Assembly: GCF_020165195.1 (NCBI RefSeq)
Contig: NZ_JAIUHR010000041.1
Span: 1 to 35,290, forward strand
DNA: 35,290 nucleotides
From: Mesorhizobium sp. CA14
Lineage (GTDB): Bacteria; Pseudomonadota; Alphaproteobacteria; Rhizobiales; Rhizobiaceae
Reading direction: 5' to 3'
Positions 14,958 to 22,484 of the stretch are shown here, piece after piece. Positions within the stretch are counted from its first letter, which is position 1, and the number at the start of each line of letters is the position of its first letter. Below the pieces are notes generated by a model, which did not search any database, was not told the DNA's origin, and saw only the letters and a list, made by a program, of their open reading frames with translations. The position numbers were made by a program, and so were the translations under genes.

Positions 14958-15410
14958 CTACCGCAGCACCCGGCAACGGCCGTTATAGACCAGCCAGCGG
15001 TCGAAGCCCGAGACGCAGAATTCGACATTGTCGCCGATCGAGGCAAAGCCCTGGCCTTCCTCGATCAGATAGAAGATCGAGCGGTCGCGGCCATCCGACA
15101 GGTTGACGGTGGCGCGGCAATAATGGCGGCCGATCGGCCATTCGTCGCTCGCCGGCTCGTAGCGATGCTGGCGGATGTTGCGGAAATCGGTGATCGCGAC
15201 CTGCGGCAGATGCGGCACGTGATGTACCTGATAGGAGAAGCGGTCGGTGATCTTGTTCAGCACCCAAGCCTCGCCGCAGACGCTGCCGTCATCCTCGGTG
15301 TAGATGGACAGGTCGGCGGCATGCGCCGCCTGGGTGAAGCCCAGCGGAGCGGCAAAGGGAGTGGACAGGGCAACCAGCGCGGCAAGGGCGGAATGGGCGA
15401 AGCGAGTCAT
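14958..15410 (-). CDS. Exported conserved hypothetical protein
   Basis: A 150-residue protein with a Sec signal peptide (cleavage likely after QAAHA, about residue 31). The mature domain has four Cys (GSVCGEAWV, GRHYCRATV, VEFCVSGFD and NGRCRVLR), consistent with two periplasmic disulfides. It also has conserved-looking SYQVHHVPHLPQVAITDFRN and a C-terminal FDRWLVYNGRCRVLR. I know similar rhizobial proteins only as hypothetical. The TAG stop is followed by a perfect CTGCCTG/CAGGCAG hairpin (14938-14952) without a T-run. Confidence 0.7.
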   Translation of the reverse strand: MTRFAHSALAALVALSTPFAAPLGFTQAAHAADLSIYTEDDGSVCGEAWVLNKITDRFSYQVHHVPHLPQVAITDFRNIRQHRYEPASDEWPIGRHYCRATVNLSDGRDRSIFYLIEEGQGFASIGDNVEFCVSGFDRWLVYNGRCRVLR

Positions 15411-15525
15411 GACAGCCTCTCAAGGTCGGTTCCGCGCACTGTGCGGATTCGCTTGGCGGCGGTCAAGCGGTTGCGAAAACAATGGTTTCCGCAAAACTTC
15501 GTTCCCGACATCGCCAGCTCACTGG

Positions 15526-15575
15526 GTTGTATGGAAATTCAGGCCATGCCGGCATCGCCCGAATCTCCATACAAC
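15526..15575. repeat. 50-bp palindromic element abutting the DoxX stop codon
   Basis: GTTGTATGGA (15526-15535) pairs perfectly with TCCATACAAC (15566-15575). After one mismatch ATTC pairs with GAAT, and the centre ATGCCGGCAT is itself palindromic. The element ends exactly where the minus-strand DoxX stop codon begins. There is no T-run, so it looks more like a mobile palindromic unit than an ordinary terminator. Confidence 0.65.
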
Positions 15576-15938
15576 CTAAAACGTGCCGGCAAGCAGCAGC
15601 CCGCCGATGACGGCGATGTTGATCAAGAACGCATTGCGCAGCACCTGACGCTCCGGTTCCTCGCTCGCCCAAAAACGCAGCAGCATGAGGTTCGTCGCCA
15701 GCGTGAAGACGACCAGGGCGCCGGCAGCGAAGGGCCGGGCCATGCCAATGGCAAGCAGGAAACCCGCGATGATCTCGACCGCCGAACCGGCGGCCAGCAT
15801 CAAGGTCGGGGCCGGAAATTTCTGGGTGGCCAGATAGTCGCGCATCGCCCCGAATTTCAAGAAATGCTCGATGCCCGCGAAGGTGAAGACGCCGCCGATG
15901 AGGAGAGCGCCAAGCGCTTGAACGATTTGAACAGGCAT
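15576..15938 (-). CDS. DoxX family membrane protein
   Basis: A 120-residue protein with four predicted membrane helices: LGALLIGGVFTFAGIEHFLK, PTLMLAAGSAVEIIAGFLLA, PFAAGALVVFTLATNLMLLR and FLINIAVIGGLLLAG. F-A-G-I-E-H in helix 1 and G-x-x-E-I in helix 2 are typical of DoxX. Members are linked to redox stress and quinone-related functions but rarely tested. The ATG at 15938 has GAGGAGG in place. It lies 34 bases downstream of the VOC gene, likely one operon. A longer frame extending into the VOC gene is spurious. Confidence 0.9.
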   Translation of the reverse strand: MPVQIVQALGALLIGGVFTFAGIEHFLKFGAMRDYLATQKFPAPTLMLAAGSAVEIIAGFLLAIGMARPFAAGALVVFTLATNLMLLRFWASEEPERQVLRNAFLINIAVIGGLLLAGTF

Positions 15939-15972
15939 GGCGGCCTCCTCTCTACGGCGTGTTTTGCTCCGC

Positions 15973-16395
15973 TCAGTCCTCGGGGACGAAGGCGGGGTTG
16001 TAGACGACCTCCCACAGATGATCGTCGGGATCCTGGAAGTAGCCGGCATAGCCGCCCCAGAAGGTCTTTTGCGCCGGCTTGACCAAGCGCGCACCGGCCT
16101 TGACGGCCTCGGCCATCACGGAGTCGACCTCGGCCTCGCTGCCGACATTGTGGCCGATGGTGAGCTCGGTCGGGCTGCGGCCGCTTTGCGGCACTGTGGC
16201 ATCCCAGGCGATGTTGGCGCGCTCGTAGATCGCCAATTTCAGGCCGCCGGCGAGTTCGAAAAAGGCGACGGCGCCATGCTCGAATTCCCGGCCGATGATA
16301 CCTTCGGTCGGCAGGCCGAGACCGTCGCGATAGAATTTGAGGGAGGCTTCCAGATCGTCGACGCCGATCGTCAATACGGTGATGCGAGCTTTCAT
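15973..16395 (-). CDS. VOC (glyoxalase/bleomycin-resistance) family protein
   Basis: A 140-residue vicinal-oxygen-chelate protein with two beta-alpha-beta-beta-beta modules. The first is ITVLTIGVDDLEASLKFYRD with GLGL. The second is ELTIGHNVGSEAEVDSVMAE, then GGYAGYFQDPDDHLWEVVYN with the metal-ligand Glu in WEV. It could be a dioxygenase, lyase or antibiotic-binding protein; the substrate is unknown. AAGGAG lies eight bases before the ATG at 16395. It heads the VOC-DoxX pair and is divergent from an AraC-type regulator, which may control both. Confidence 0.92.
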   Translation of the reverse strand: MKARITVLTIGVDDLEASLKFYRDGLGLPTEGIIGREFEHGAVAFFELAGGLKLAIYERANIAWDATVPQSGRSPTELTIGHNVGSEAEVDSVMAEAVKAGARLVKPAQKTFWGGYAGYFQDPDDHLWEVVYNPAFVPED

Positions 16396-16577
16396 TTCTC
16401 TCACTCCTTTCTATATTCGTGACCACAGTCGCAAACGGACGCGGTCCGATGCGAGCGCGTGAAGCGCCGTGAAGTTCGTCCGTTTTGCCATGGATGACGT
16501 GGCCGGCATTGAATATTTCGGCCAAAATGACCGTCACACCGATCCGGCAACTCCCGCTGGAGCAGATCGGAGAGAGA

Positions 16578-17333
16578 ATGGAACCGGTCCTGGCGCAGAC
16601 AACCGGCTTCTTTCGCGAGCGGCCCGTCGCCGGCGGCCTGGCCGATGCCTTCTCAGCTGTCTGGATCCACCGCATGGACGAGCGCGCCGTTCCACCCATC
16701 GTCATCACGCCGGACGCGACCATCGACCTGCAATGGATCGACGGCCGCTTTCGCGTGGCCGGCCCGGACAAGGATCCGCAGATCGAGCGGCCGGCCGCGG
16801 GCGCGGTGATCGTCGGTTTCCGCTTCCGTCCGGGCGCCGCCGCCGGCTGGCTGGGGGTGCCGGCCAGCGAGATCGTCGGCGGACGGCTGGATCTCAGCGA
16901 ATTGTGGGGCACGCGCTGCCGGGAGCTTTCCGACCGCATCAGACCGACACCCAACCTTGCCGATCTGCTTCGTCACCTGGAAGAGGCGATCGGAGCGCGG
17001 ACGGAAGGACGCAGAGCGCTCGACCCGCAGATGGGCCGGGCCTTCGACGTCATCCACAAAGGTCTGCTGCCGGAAACGCCGCTGGTTCCGTTCCTGCAGC
17101 GCCAGCTGCATATGAGCGAACGGACGCTGCGCCGGCGCTTCGAGGACGCCTTCGGCTATGGCCCGAAGACGCTCGACCGCATCCTGCGCTTCCACCGTTT
17201 CCGGCGCCTGCAACGGCAGCAGGGCGAAGCCTCGACCGCGCTGCTCGCTATCGAGGCCGGCTATGCAGACCAGGCGCATCTGATCCGCGAAAGCCGGCGG
17301 CTGACCGGCGTGACGCCTGCCGCGCTGGCTTGA
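16578..17333 (+). CDS. AraC family transcriptional regulator
   Basis: A 251-residue protein with an N-terminal sensor domain (about 1-140; FSAVWIHRMDE, DATIDLQWIDGRFRVAGPD, GFRFRPGAAAGWLGVPASEI) of the type found in DUF6597-containing AraC regulators. The C-terminal double helix-turn-helix has LHMSERTLRRRFEDAFGYGP, then RILRFHRFRRLQR and AIEAGYADQAHLIRESRRLT. The ATG at 16578 has GGAG five bases upstream; starts at 16527 or 16485 would add up to 31 residues. It is divergent from VOC-DoxX across about 180 bp and probably regulates it. Confidence 0.9.
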   Translation: MEPVLAQTTGFFRERPVAGGLADAFSAVWIHRMDERAVPPIVITPDATIDLQWIDGRFRVAGPDKDPQIERPAAGAVIVGFRFRPGAAAGWLGVPASEIVGGRLDLSELWGTRCRELSDRIRPTPNLADLLRHLEEAIGARTEGRRALDPQMGRAFDVIHKGLLPETPLVPFLQRQLHMSERTLRRRFEDAFGYGPKTLDRILRFHRFRRLQRQQGEASTALLAIEAGYADQAHLIRESRRLTGVTPAALA

Positions 17334-17348
17334 GCGAATGCAGGCGCC

Positions 17349-18197
17349 CTACTCGCCTGCCAGCCAATCGAGCGTCCAACGCGACGGCTGCCGGACGGCG
17401 AGCGCTCTGTGCAGCACCGGCAGCATCAGCCGCAATTCGCTCTCCAGCGTATAGGGCGGATTGACCACCACCAGCCCGCTGCCGTCGAGGCTGGGCTCGT
17501 CCGAAGCGGGCCGGATCTCGAAGGCGATGTCGAGCAGCTTCGGAATGCCTGTCTCCTTCAGCGCCGCGCGGAAGGCCGTCACCGCCTTGCGATCCTTGAT
17601 CGGGTACCAGAGCGCGTAGATGCCGCCCGGCCAGCGCCGATGCGCCTTCTGCAGGCCTTCGACGAGCCTCAAGAACTCGCCCTCCTCCTCGAAGGGCGGA
17701 TCGATGAGGACGAGGCCGCGCTTTTCCTTTGGCGGCAGTTGCGCGCCGAGCGCCAGCCAGCCGTCGAGCTCGATCACCCTTGCCTGGAAATCGCCGGCGA
17801 AGACAGATTTCAGCCGCGCGGCATCCTCGGGGTGCAATTCGATCGCCGTCAGCCGGTCCTGGCTGCGCAGGAGATGGCGCACGATCAGCGGCGAGCCGGG
17901 ATAGTGCTTGAGGCCGCCGTCGACATTTTGCGCGCGCACCGCTTCCAGATAGGGCTGAAGCAGCGCCGCCGCCTGCGGCTCCAGCGTCGCCTCGGCCAGC
18001 CGGCCGATGCCGGCCTGCCATTCGCCGGTCTTGCCGGCTTCCACCGAGGCGAGATCGTAGCGGCCGATGCCGGCATGGGTGTCGATGACGCGGAAGGCCT
18101 TGTCCTTCTGCTTGAGATATTCGACGAGGCGCGCGAGCACGGCATGCTTGACGACATCGGCGAAATTGCCGGCGTGGTAGGCGTGGCGATAGTTCAT
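17349..18197 (-). CDS. rlmJ: 23S rRNA (adenine(2030)-N6)-methyltransferase
   Basis: A 282-residue protein of the same size as E. coli RlmJ. It uses S-adenosylmethionine to methylate A2030 of 23S rRNA. Characteristic parts are the N-terminus MNYRHAYHAGNFADVVKHAV, the SAM-binding VIDTHAGIGRYDL, and the catalytic D-P-P-F in LVLIDPPFEEEGEFLRLVEG. The C-terminal half has WYPIKDRKAVTAFRAAL and VVVNPPYTLESELRLMLP. The start is fixed by the conserved N-terminus. It is convergent with the AraC gene, with stops 15 bp apart. Confidence 0.97.
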   Translation of the reverse strand: MNYRHAYHAGNFADVVKHAVLARLVEYLKQKDKAFRVIDTHAGIGRYDLASVEAGKTGEWQAGIGRLAEATLEPQAAALLQPYLEAVRAQNVDGGLKHYPGSPLIVRHLLRSQDRLTAIELHPEDAARLKSVFAGDFQARVIELDGWLALGAQLPPKEKRGLVLIDPPFEEEGEFLRLVEGLQKAHRRWPGGIYALWYPIKDRKAVTAFRAALKETGIPKLLDIAFEIRPASDEPSLDGSGLVVVNPPYTLESELRLMLPVLHRALAVRQPSRWTLDWLAGE

Positions 18198-18213
18198 GCG
18201 CGCTTACCTCTAG

Positions 18214-18263
18214 AGAGCATGATGTCGACCGAAAACGGCTTCACACTTTTCGGCATCATGTTC
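18214..18263. repeat. Dispersed palindromic repeat (AGAGCATGATG type)
   Basis: AGAGCATGATG (18214-18224) and CATCATGTTC (18254-18263) are inverted, with CGAAAA/TTTTCG inside. This is the same family as 4087-4137. It lies between rlmJ and the next minus-strand gene and supplies that gene's stop codon. Confidence 0.7.
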
Positions 18264-18882
18264 GTGGCGAACCGTTGCGGCCCCAGCGCGGCGGCGGCTG
18301 CGAATTGGGATTTTGCGGATGGCCATCGCCGCGGCGCCCGAAGACCAGCGACAGCGCCAGTCCGGCAAGGCCGACGCCCATCAGCGTATAGCCGGCCGGC
18401 TGCGCGCGTTCGTCGATCGAGCCGGTGCCGGCGCGCAGGATGAGATCGACCGCGCGCATGTCGATGCCGTCGGCATCGCCCGGGCCGACGGTGAAGACGT
18501 AAGATCCAGGCGTGACTCTATCGATGACGCCGGCCCCGTCGCGAAAGATCTTGTCGGGTAGCTGCGGGCTGGCCTGGCGCGGGTTGTCGGTGTGGTTGAA
18601 GGAGAGCGCCGAGGTCAGCGCCGTGCGGCCGCCATTTGCCGCGGTCAGCGTCAGCACCGTACGCTGCTGGCCTGCGACCCGTTCGGCCCGCGCGGTCAGA
18701 TCGACCAGCACCCTTACCGGGGCATCGCTTGCAGCAAGCTGCACGGTGACGGGCCGGAAGCGGCCGCCCTCATAGACGCGATACGTGCCGATCGCATGGC
18801 CGGAAAAATTGCTCATCGCCCAGGGATAGAAGATGCCGATGGCGGCACCGGCGATGAGGAGCAGGACACAGAGGAAGCGCAT
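18256..18882 (-). CDS. Membrane-anchored hypothetical protein with two terminal helices
   Basis: A 208-residue protein. It has an N-terminal membrane helix (MRFLCVLLLIAGAAIGIFYP), a periplasmic beta-rich domain of about 130 residues (YRVYEGGRFRPVTVQLAASD, VTPGSYVFTVG, IDMRAVDLILRAG), a second helix (YTLMGVGLAGLALSLVFG) and a short basic tail. I do not recognise the family; similar proteins are annotated as hypothetical in rhizobia. The last residues and stop lie inside a dispersed repeat, so the C-terminal tail is probably not original. It lies 33 bases after the TetR gene and may be co-transcribed. Confidence 0.7.
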   Translation of the reverse strand: MRFLCVLLLIAGAAIGIFYPWAMSNFSGHAIGTYRVYEGGRFRPVTVQLAASDAPVRVLVDLTARAERVAGQQRTVLTLTAANGGRTALTSALSFNHTDNPRQASPQLPDKIFRDGAGVIDRVTPGSYVFTVGPGDADGIDMRAVDLILRAGTGSIDERAQPAGYTLMGVGLAGLALSLVFGRRGDGHPQNPNSQPPPRWGRNGSPRT

Positions 18883-18915
18883 TCAGAGCCTTGGTTTTCC
18901 GGGGCGAGAGCGCCG

Positions 18916-19587
18916 CTATTTTTTGGCGGGTTCATCTCGCGCAGCTTCGCGGACCCGCTCCATCTCGTCCAGAAACATTTCCAGGCCAAGCTCGAAAGTC
19001 TTGTCGAAACCGGCGGGGCCGAAATAGGCGCCGGCCTTCATGACGTTAGGATAATCGCGCGCCAGTTCCTCATTGCTTACGGTGGTGACCGCCGAAGGTC
19101 CCTTGGCGTAGCCGGCCGTCTCGTCGAGGATCGCGCCCATCAGATAATAGCTGGCGGCGCGGAACAGGCGGGCGCTGAGCTCGGGGCCGAAGCCGCCATC
19201 CTCGAACAGGCCGATGATGGCGTTGAGCTTGGCGAGGCAGGGCGGCGAGTTCATGCGGTAGACGACGATAAAGGGCGCGAAGGCCGGGTGCTCGGTGGCG
19301 ACGCGTCGGAACTCCTGCATGCCGATGCGGGCCCGCTCGCGCCAAGGCCGGCTGTCATCGGGAATGACAAGCCCGCTCATCTGGCGATCGACCAGCGCCT
19401 CATAGAGATGCGCCTGCGAAGGGAAGTGGTGGTAGATGCTCATCGCCTCGCAGCCGAGCCTTGCGGCGAGCTTGCGCATCGAAAAGCCGGACAGCCCTTC
19501 CCGCTCCATCACCTCGAAGGCAGCATCCTCGATCATCTCGCGGGAGAGTTTTCCGCGGGTTCGCTTTTTTTTGCCCGATGCATCCAT
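18916..19587 (-). CDS. TetR family repressor, likely autoregulated
   Basis: A 223-residue regulator with a basic N-terminus (GKKKRTRGKLSREMIEDAAF) and helix-turn-helix FSMRKLAARLGCEAMSIYHH with FPSQAHLYEAL (about residues 30-60). The C-terminal domain (ERARIGMQEFRRVATEHPAF, then FAPFIVVYRMN) resembles the TetR_C ligand-binding group. Its start region faces the gene at 19672. The 84-bp gap carries two copies of CTTAC-N3-GTAAG, so this protein probably represses both itself and that gene. An alternative TTG start at 19602 exists; no strong ribosome binding site is seen for either. Confidence 0.9.
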   Translation of the reverse strand: MDASGKKKRTRGKLSREMIEDAAFEVMEREGLSGFSMRKLAARLGCEAMSIYHHFPSQAHLYEALVDRQMSGLVIPDDSRPWRERARIGMQEFRRVATEHPAFAPFIVVYRMNSPPCLAKLNAIIGLFEDGGFGPELSARLFRAASYYLMGAILDETAGYAKGPSAVTTVSNEELARDYPNVMKAGAYFGPAGFDKTFELGLEMFLDEMERVREAARDEPAKK

Positions 19588-19594
19588 GGCCGCG

Positions 19595-19623
19595 CTTGAC
19601 AACTTACACTGTAAGGTTCATCT
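19595..19623 (+). promoter_or_regulatory. Possible promoter of the exported AhpD-like gene
   Basis: CTTGAC (19595-19600) is a perfect rhizobial -35. Seventeen bases later TCATCT (19618-19623) is a weak -10 with three of six matches. The first operator palindrome lies wholly inside the spacer, so a bound repressor would block RNA polymerase. Confidence 0.4.
19603..19615. promoter_or_regulatory. Palindromic operator 1, CTTAC-N3-GTAAG
   Basis: CTTACACTGTAAG has two perfect 5-bp arms around three bases. It matches operator 2 in both arms and lies between the divergent TetR and AhpD-like genes, as expected for a TetR-family site. Confidence 0.75.
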
Positions 19624-19632
19624 TCCACACAC

Positions 19633-19645
19633 CTTACATCGTAAG
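19633..19645. promoter_or_regulatory. Palindromic operator 2, CTTAC-N3-GTAAG
   Basis: CTTACATCGTAAG, extended by one further C/G pair to CCTTAC..GTAAGG. Its centre is 30 bp from that of operator 1, close to three helical turns, so two repressor dimers would sit on the same DNA face. Confidence 0.75.
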
Positions 19646-19671
19646 GCTAGCAAAAACCAGAGGAGAACATC

Positions 19672-20145
19672 ATGTCGGTCATTCGCATCGTCTCAACCGT
19701 GCATTTCTGCCTTCGTTCCGCCTCGCTCATCGCCGCCGCGGGCGTGTTTGCCGCCGTGCTTGGGTCCACGCCTGCCCGGGCCGACGACTATGACGCCGCC
19801 CTCAAGGACGTCCAGTCGACGATGGGCGGTGTGCCGAGCTTCCTCAAACAGTTCCCGAAAGCCGGTCTGCCCGGCGCTTGGGCCGAGGTCAAGGCCATCG
19901 AGCTCAGCGACAAGACGGCGCTGACGCCGAAGGAGAAGTCGCTGATCTCGCTGGCGGTCGCGGCGCAGATCCCCTGCAGCTACTGCATCTGGTCGGACAC
20001 CCAGAACGCCAAACACGCCGGCGCCACCGACGAGGAGATCCAGGAAGCCGTCGCCATGGCGGCGCTGACGCGCCACTGGAGCACCATCTTCAACGGCATG
20101 CAGGTCGATTTCGACCAGTTCAAGAAAGAGATGGGCGGAGAATAA
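19672..20145 (+). CDS. Exported carboxymuconolactone decarboxylase/AhpD-like protein
   Basis: A 157-residue protein with an N-terminal signal peptide (residues 1-38; SASLIAAAGVFAAVLG, cleavage near PARA before DDYDAA). It is followed by a CMD/AhpD helical domain. The redox motif is IPCSYCIWSDTQNAKHAGAT, with C-x2-C and a downstream His in the AhpD arrangement, then DEEIQEAVAMAALTRHWSTI. AhpD-type proteins are thiol peroxidase partners; an exported form should work in the periplasm on unknown substrates. AGGAGA precedes the ATG by five bases. The gene is likely repressed by the divergent TetR, and a strong terminator follows. Confidence 0.88.
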   Translation: MSVIRIVSTVHFCLRSASLIAAAGVFAAVLGSTPARADDYDAALKDVQSTMGGVPSFLKQFPKAGLPGAWAEVKAIELSDKTALTPKEKSLISLAVAAQIPCSYCIWSDTQNAKHAGATDEEIQEAVAMAALTRHWSTIFNGMQVDFDQFKKEMGGE

Positions 20146-20158
20146 AACTTATCCCGTC

Positions 20159-20192
20159 AAAGCGGGCGGGCGCGACGCCCGCCCGCTTTTTT
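20159..20192 (+). terminator. Intrinsic terminator of the AhpD-like gene
   Basis: AAAGCGGGCGGGCG (20159-20172) pairs with CGCCCGCCCGCTTT (20176-20189) around CGA, followed by a run of T. It starts 13 bases after the stop codon. Confidence 0.95.
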
Positions 20193-20343
20193 GCCGCCCC
20201 GATCGCTGCTCCAACCAAGCTTGTGGATTCGCCGCCGCCGCTGCTCTATAGGAACAGCGCCTTGAAAAAGCCGGCGCTGATCCGACATCGGACCGGCTCC
20301 GGCCGGGCCGGCATTCGAGAGTTGCCCCTTTGCTGGCCTTCGG

Positions 20344-21303
20344 ATGGCGCTTCCGCCGCAACCGGGCGGCGCGTTGGAGACCTGTTTGAAGCGAGCGATA
20401 TCAATAATCGTCACCCTGGCGCTGCTGGCATGGCTTGCCAGCGACCAGCGCTGGAAGATGGTGGGCGATGCCTTCGCCTCCATCACGCCAGGCGCCTTCG
20501 TGGCGGTCGCGGCGGCGCTGTTCGTCACCTATGTGCTCAGGGCGCTGCGTGTCTGCGACGAGTTCCGCGACGATGTGAACGGCCGCTTCGGCGCCACGCT
20601 TCGCATCATCCTGATCCACAACGCGATGATCAACATCGTGCCGTTCCGCGGCGGCGAGACGGCCTTCCCGATCCTGTTGCGCCAGGTGTTCGGCGTATCG
20701 ATTGTGCGCGCCAGCGCTTCGCTTCTGTGGTTCAGGCTGCAGGACGCCTTCGTCGTCGGCGTGCTCGCCTGCCTCGTCTGGCCGGGCCTGCATCCGGCGC
20801 TTAGGGCCGCCGGCATCGCGCTACTGATCGCCGCCGCATGGTACCTCCCGCGCTGGGCGCGCGCGCCGCACAATTGGACGACGGGCGGCAGGATCGTTTC
20901 GAAACTCGGCAAATTGCGCGACATCTTCACCGAGGCGACGGGGCGCTCGCGCTACGGCTGGTGGTGGACGATCGCCAACTGGGCGCTGAAGCTCGGCGTG
21001 CAGGGCTGGCTGCTCGCCATGCTGCTCGGTACCTCGTTCCAGACCGCCTTTCCGGGCGCCGTCGGCGCGGAGGCAGCCGCGATCCTGCCGGTGCAGGGCG
21101 TCGCCGGCTTCGGCACCTATGAGGCGGGCGCCGCGGCGGCGCTGCTCTATTCCGGCGTCGCGATGAAGGACGGCCTGCAGGCGGCGCTCGCGCTGCATCT
21201 CTTCATCCTGTGCTCGGCGGTCGCGACCGGTGCGATCGCCTGGCTGTTTCCCTCGAAAGCGACGCAGCCCGAAACCCCGGTCGCGGGACCGGCAAGGAAA
21301 TGA
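20344..21303 (+). CDS. Lysylphosphatidylglycerol synthase-type membrane protein (flippase-like)
   Basis: A 319-residue integral membrane protein of the UPF0104/LPG-synthase transmembrane family, with about seven to eight helices. Family marks are the early LALLAWLASDQRW, FVTYVLRALR, the P-F-R-x-G-E motif in INIVPFRGGETAFPILLRQV, and GVAGFGTYEAGAA near the end. The soluble lysyltransferase domain of MprF is absent. Such proteins are thought to flip lipids or lipid-linked sugars. The stop overlaps the start of a polyprenyl-phosphate glycosyltransferase, so the two likely act together on lipid-linked sugars. A TTG at 20386 with GGAG upstream is a plausible alternative start. Confidence 0.88.
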   Translation: MALPPQPGGALETCLKRAISIIVTLALLAWLASDQRWKMVGDAFASITPGAFVAVAAALFVTYVLRALRVCDEFRDDVNGRFGATLRIILIHNAMINIVPFRGGETAFPILLRQVFGVSIVRASASLLWFRLQDAFVVGVLACLVWPGLHPALRAAGIALLIAAAWYLPRWARAPHNWTTGGRIVSKLGKLRDIFTEATGRSRYGWWWTIANWALKLGVQGWLLAMLLGTSFQTAFPGAVGAEAAAILPVQGVAGFGTYEAGAAAALLYSGVAMKDGLQAALALHLFILCSAVATGAIAWLFPSKATQPETPVAGPARK

Positions 21304-22385
21304 CCGCCATGAATGTGCTTCCCATTCCGGCCTTCGGATTGCCCGAGGGCGCCGTCATGCCCGAGCACAAGCTCTCCATCGTCATCCCGATGTACAACGA
21401 GGCCGACAATGTCGAGCCGCTGCTTGTCCGCATCCACCAGGCGATGGAGAGCTACAGCCAGCCCTGGGAAGTGGTGCTGGTCGACGACGGCAGCACGGAT
21501 GCCACGCCCGCCGAGATCCACCGGCTCGCGGCTCAGTACGGGCCGCATGTCCATGGCGTGGAACTGGTGCGCAACTACAAGCAGACCGCCGCCATGCAGG
21601 CCGGTCTCGACGCCGCGCGCGGCGACGTCATCGCGACGCTCGACGGCGATCTGCAGAACGATCCGTTCGACATTCCGCGCATGGTCTATCGCCTGCTGAC
21701 CGAGGATCTCGACCTCGTCGCCGGCTGGCGCAAGGACCGCAAGGAAGGGTTCTGGATGCGGCGCCTGCCCTCGCGCATCGCCAACAGGCTGATCGCGCGC
21801 GTCACCGGTGTTAAGCTCAAGGACTATGGCTGCAGCCTGAAGGTGTTCCGTGGCAGCGTCATCCGCAGCGTCCGGCTCTATGGCGAAATGCACCGCTTCA
21901 TCCCGGCCTGGCTGGCGACGGTGACCACGCCGCGCCGCATCGCCGAGGAGGTGGTGACGCATCACGCGCGCATTCACGGCCAGTCGAAATACGGCATCTC
22001 GCGCACCTTCCGCGTGGTGCTGGACCTCGTCTTTATGTTCTTCTTCCTGCGCTATCGCACAAGGCCCGGCCATTTCTTCGGCGGCATCGGCATCGTGCTC
22101 GGCGTGCTCGGCTCGCTGATCCTTGCCTACCTCTTCGCGATCAAGGTTTTCTGGGGGCAGGATATCGGCACAAGGCCGATGCTGATCACCGGCTTCTTCC
22201 TGGTGATTGCGGGGCTGCAGGCGGTGACGTCGGGCGTGCTCGCCGAGATGCTGTCGCGGGTCTATCTCGAGGCCAACGGCGCGCTCGCCTATGTGGCGCG
22301 GCCGCAGCCCGCGCATGGCGAGGGCGACGGCTGGCATTGGCCGAGCAAGCCGGCGACCGAAAAGGCGAAGCCGCGCCGGAAATGA
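21300..22385 (+). CDS. Family 2 glycosyltransferase, polyprenyl/dolichol-phosphate type
   Basis: A 361-residue membrane-anchored GT-A enzyme. The catalytic domain starts LSIVIPMYNEADNVEPLLVR, with VLVDDGSTDAT (nucleotide site), IATLDGDLQNDP (metal-binding DxD) and KLKDYGCSLKVFRGSVIRSV. Two C-terminal membrane helices follow (FFGGIGIVLGVLGSLILAYL; LITGFFLVIAGLQAVTSGVL). It resembles DPM1, ArnC and GtrB, which make undecaprenyl-phosphate-linked sugars for periplasmic transfer. The sugar is unknown. The ATG overlaps the stop of the upstream flippase-like gene (ATGA); a second ATG at 21309 is possible. Confidence 0.95.
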   Translation: MTAMNVLPIPAFGLPEGAVMPEHKLSIVIPMYNEADNVEPLLVRIHQAMESYSQPWEVVLVDDGSTDATPAEIHRLAAQYGPHVHGVELVRNYKQTAAMQAGLDAARGDVIATLDGDLQNDPFDIPRMVYRLLTEDLDLVAGWRKDRKEGFWMRRLPSRIANRLIARVTGVKLKDYGCSLKVFRGSVIRSVRLYGEMHRFIPAWLATVTTPRRIAEEVVTHHARIHGQSKYGISRTFRVVLDLVFMFFFLRYRTRPGHFFGGIGIVLGVLGSLILAYLFAIKVFWGQDIGTRPMLITGFFLVIAGLQAVTSGVLAEMLSRVYLEANGALAYVARPQPAHGEGDGWHWPSKPATEKAKPRRK

Positions 22386-22484
22386 CCCGGTCGGCGCCGC
22401 AGGCGCATTCCCCGCTGCATGAGCTTCGCCCTATCTGGCCAAAAAGCGATCGATAGCGACGTTCGCAAATACAGCACTTGCGGA

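Noticed and set aside
14820..16082. A 420-codon plus-strand frame
   Set aside because: It runs antisense across an exported hypothetical gene, an intergenic palindrome and doxX. Those genes have starts, ribosome binding sites and domains; this frame has none.
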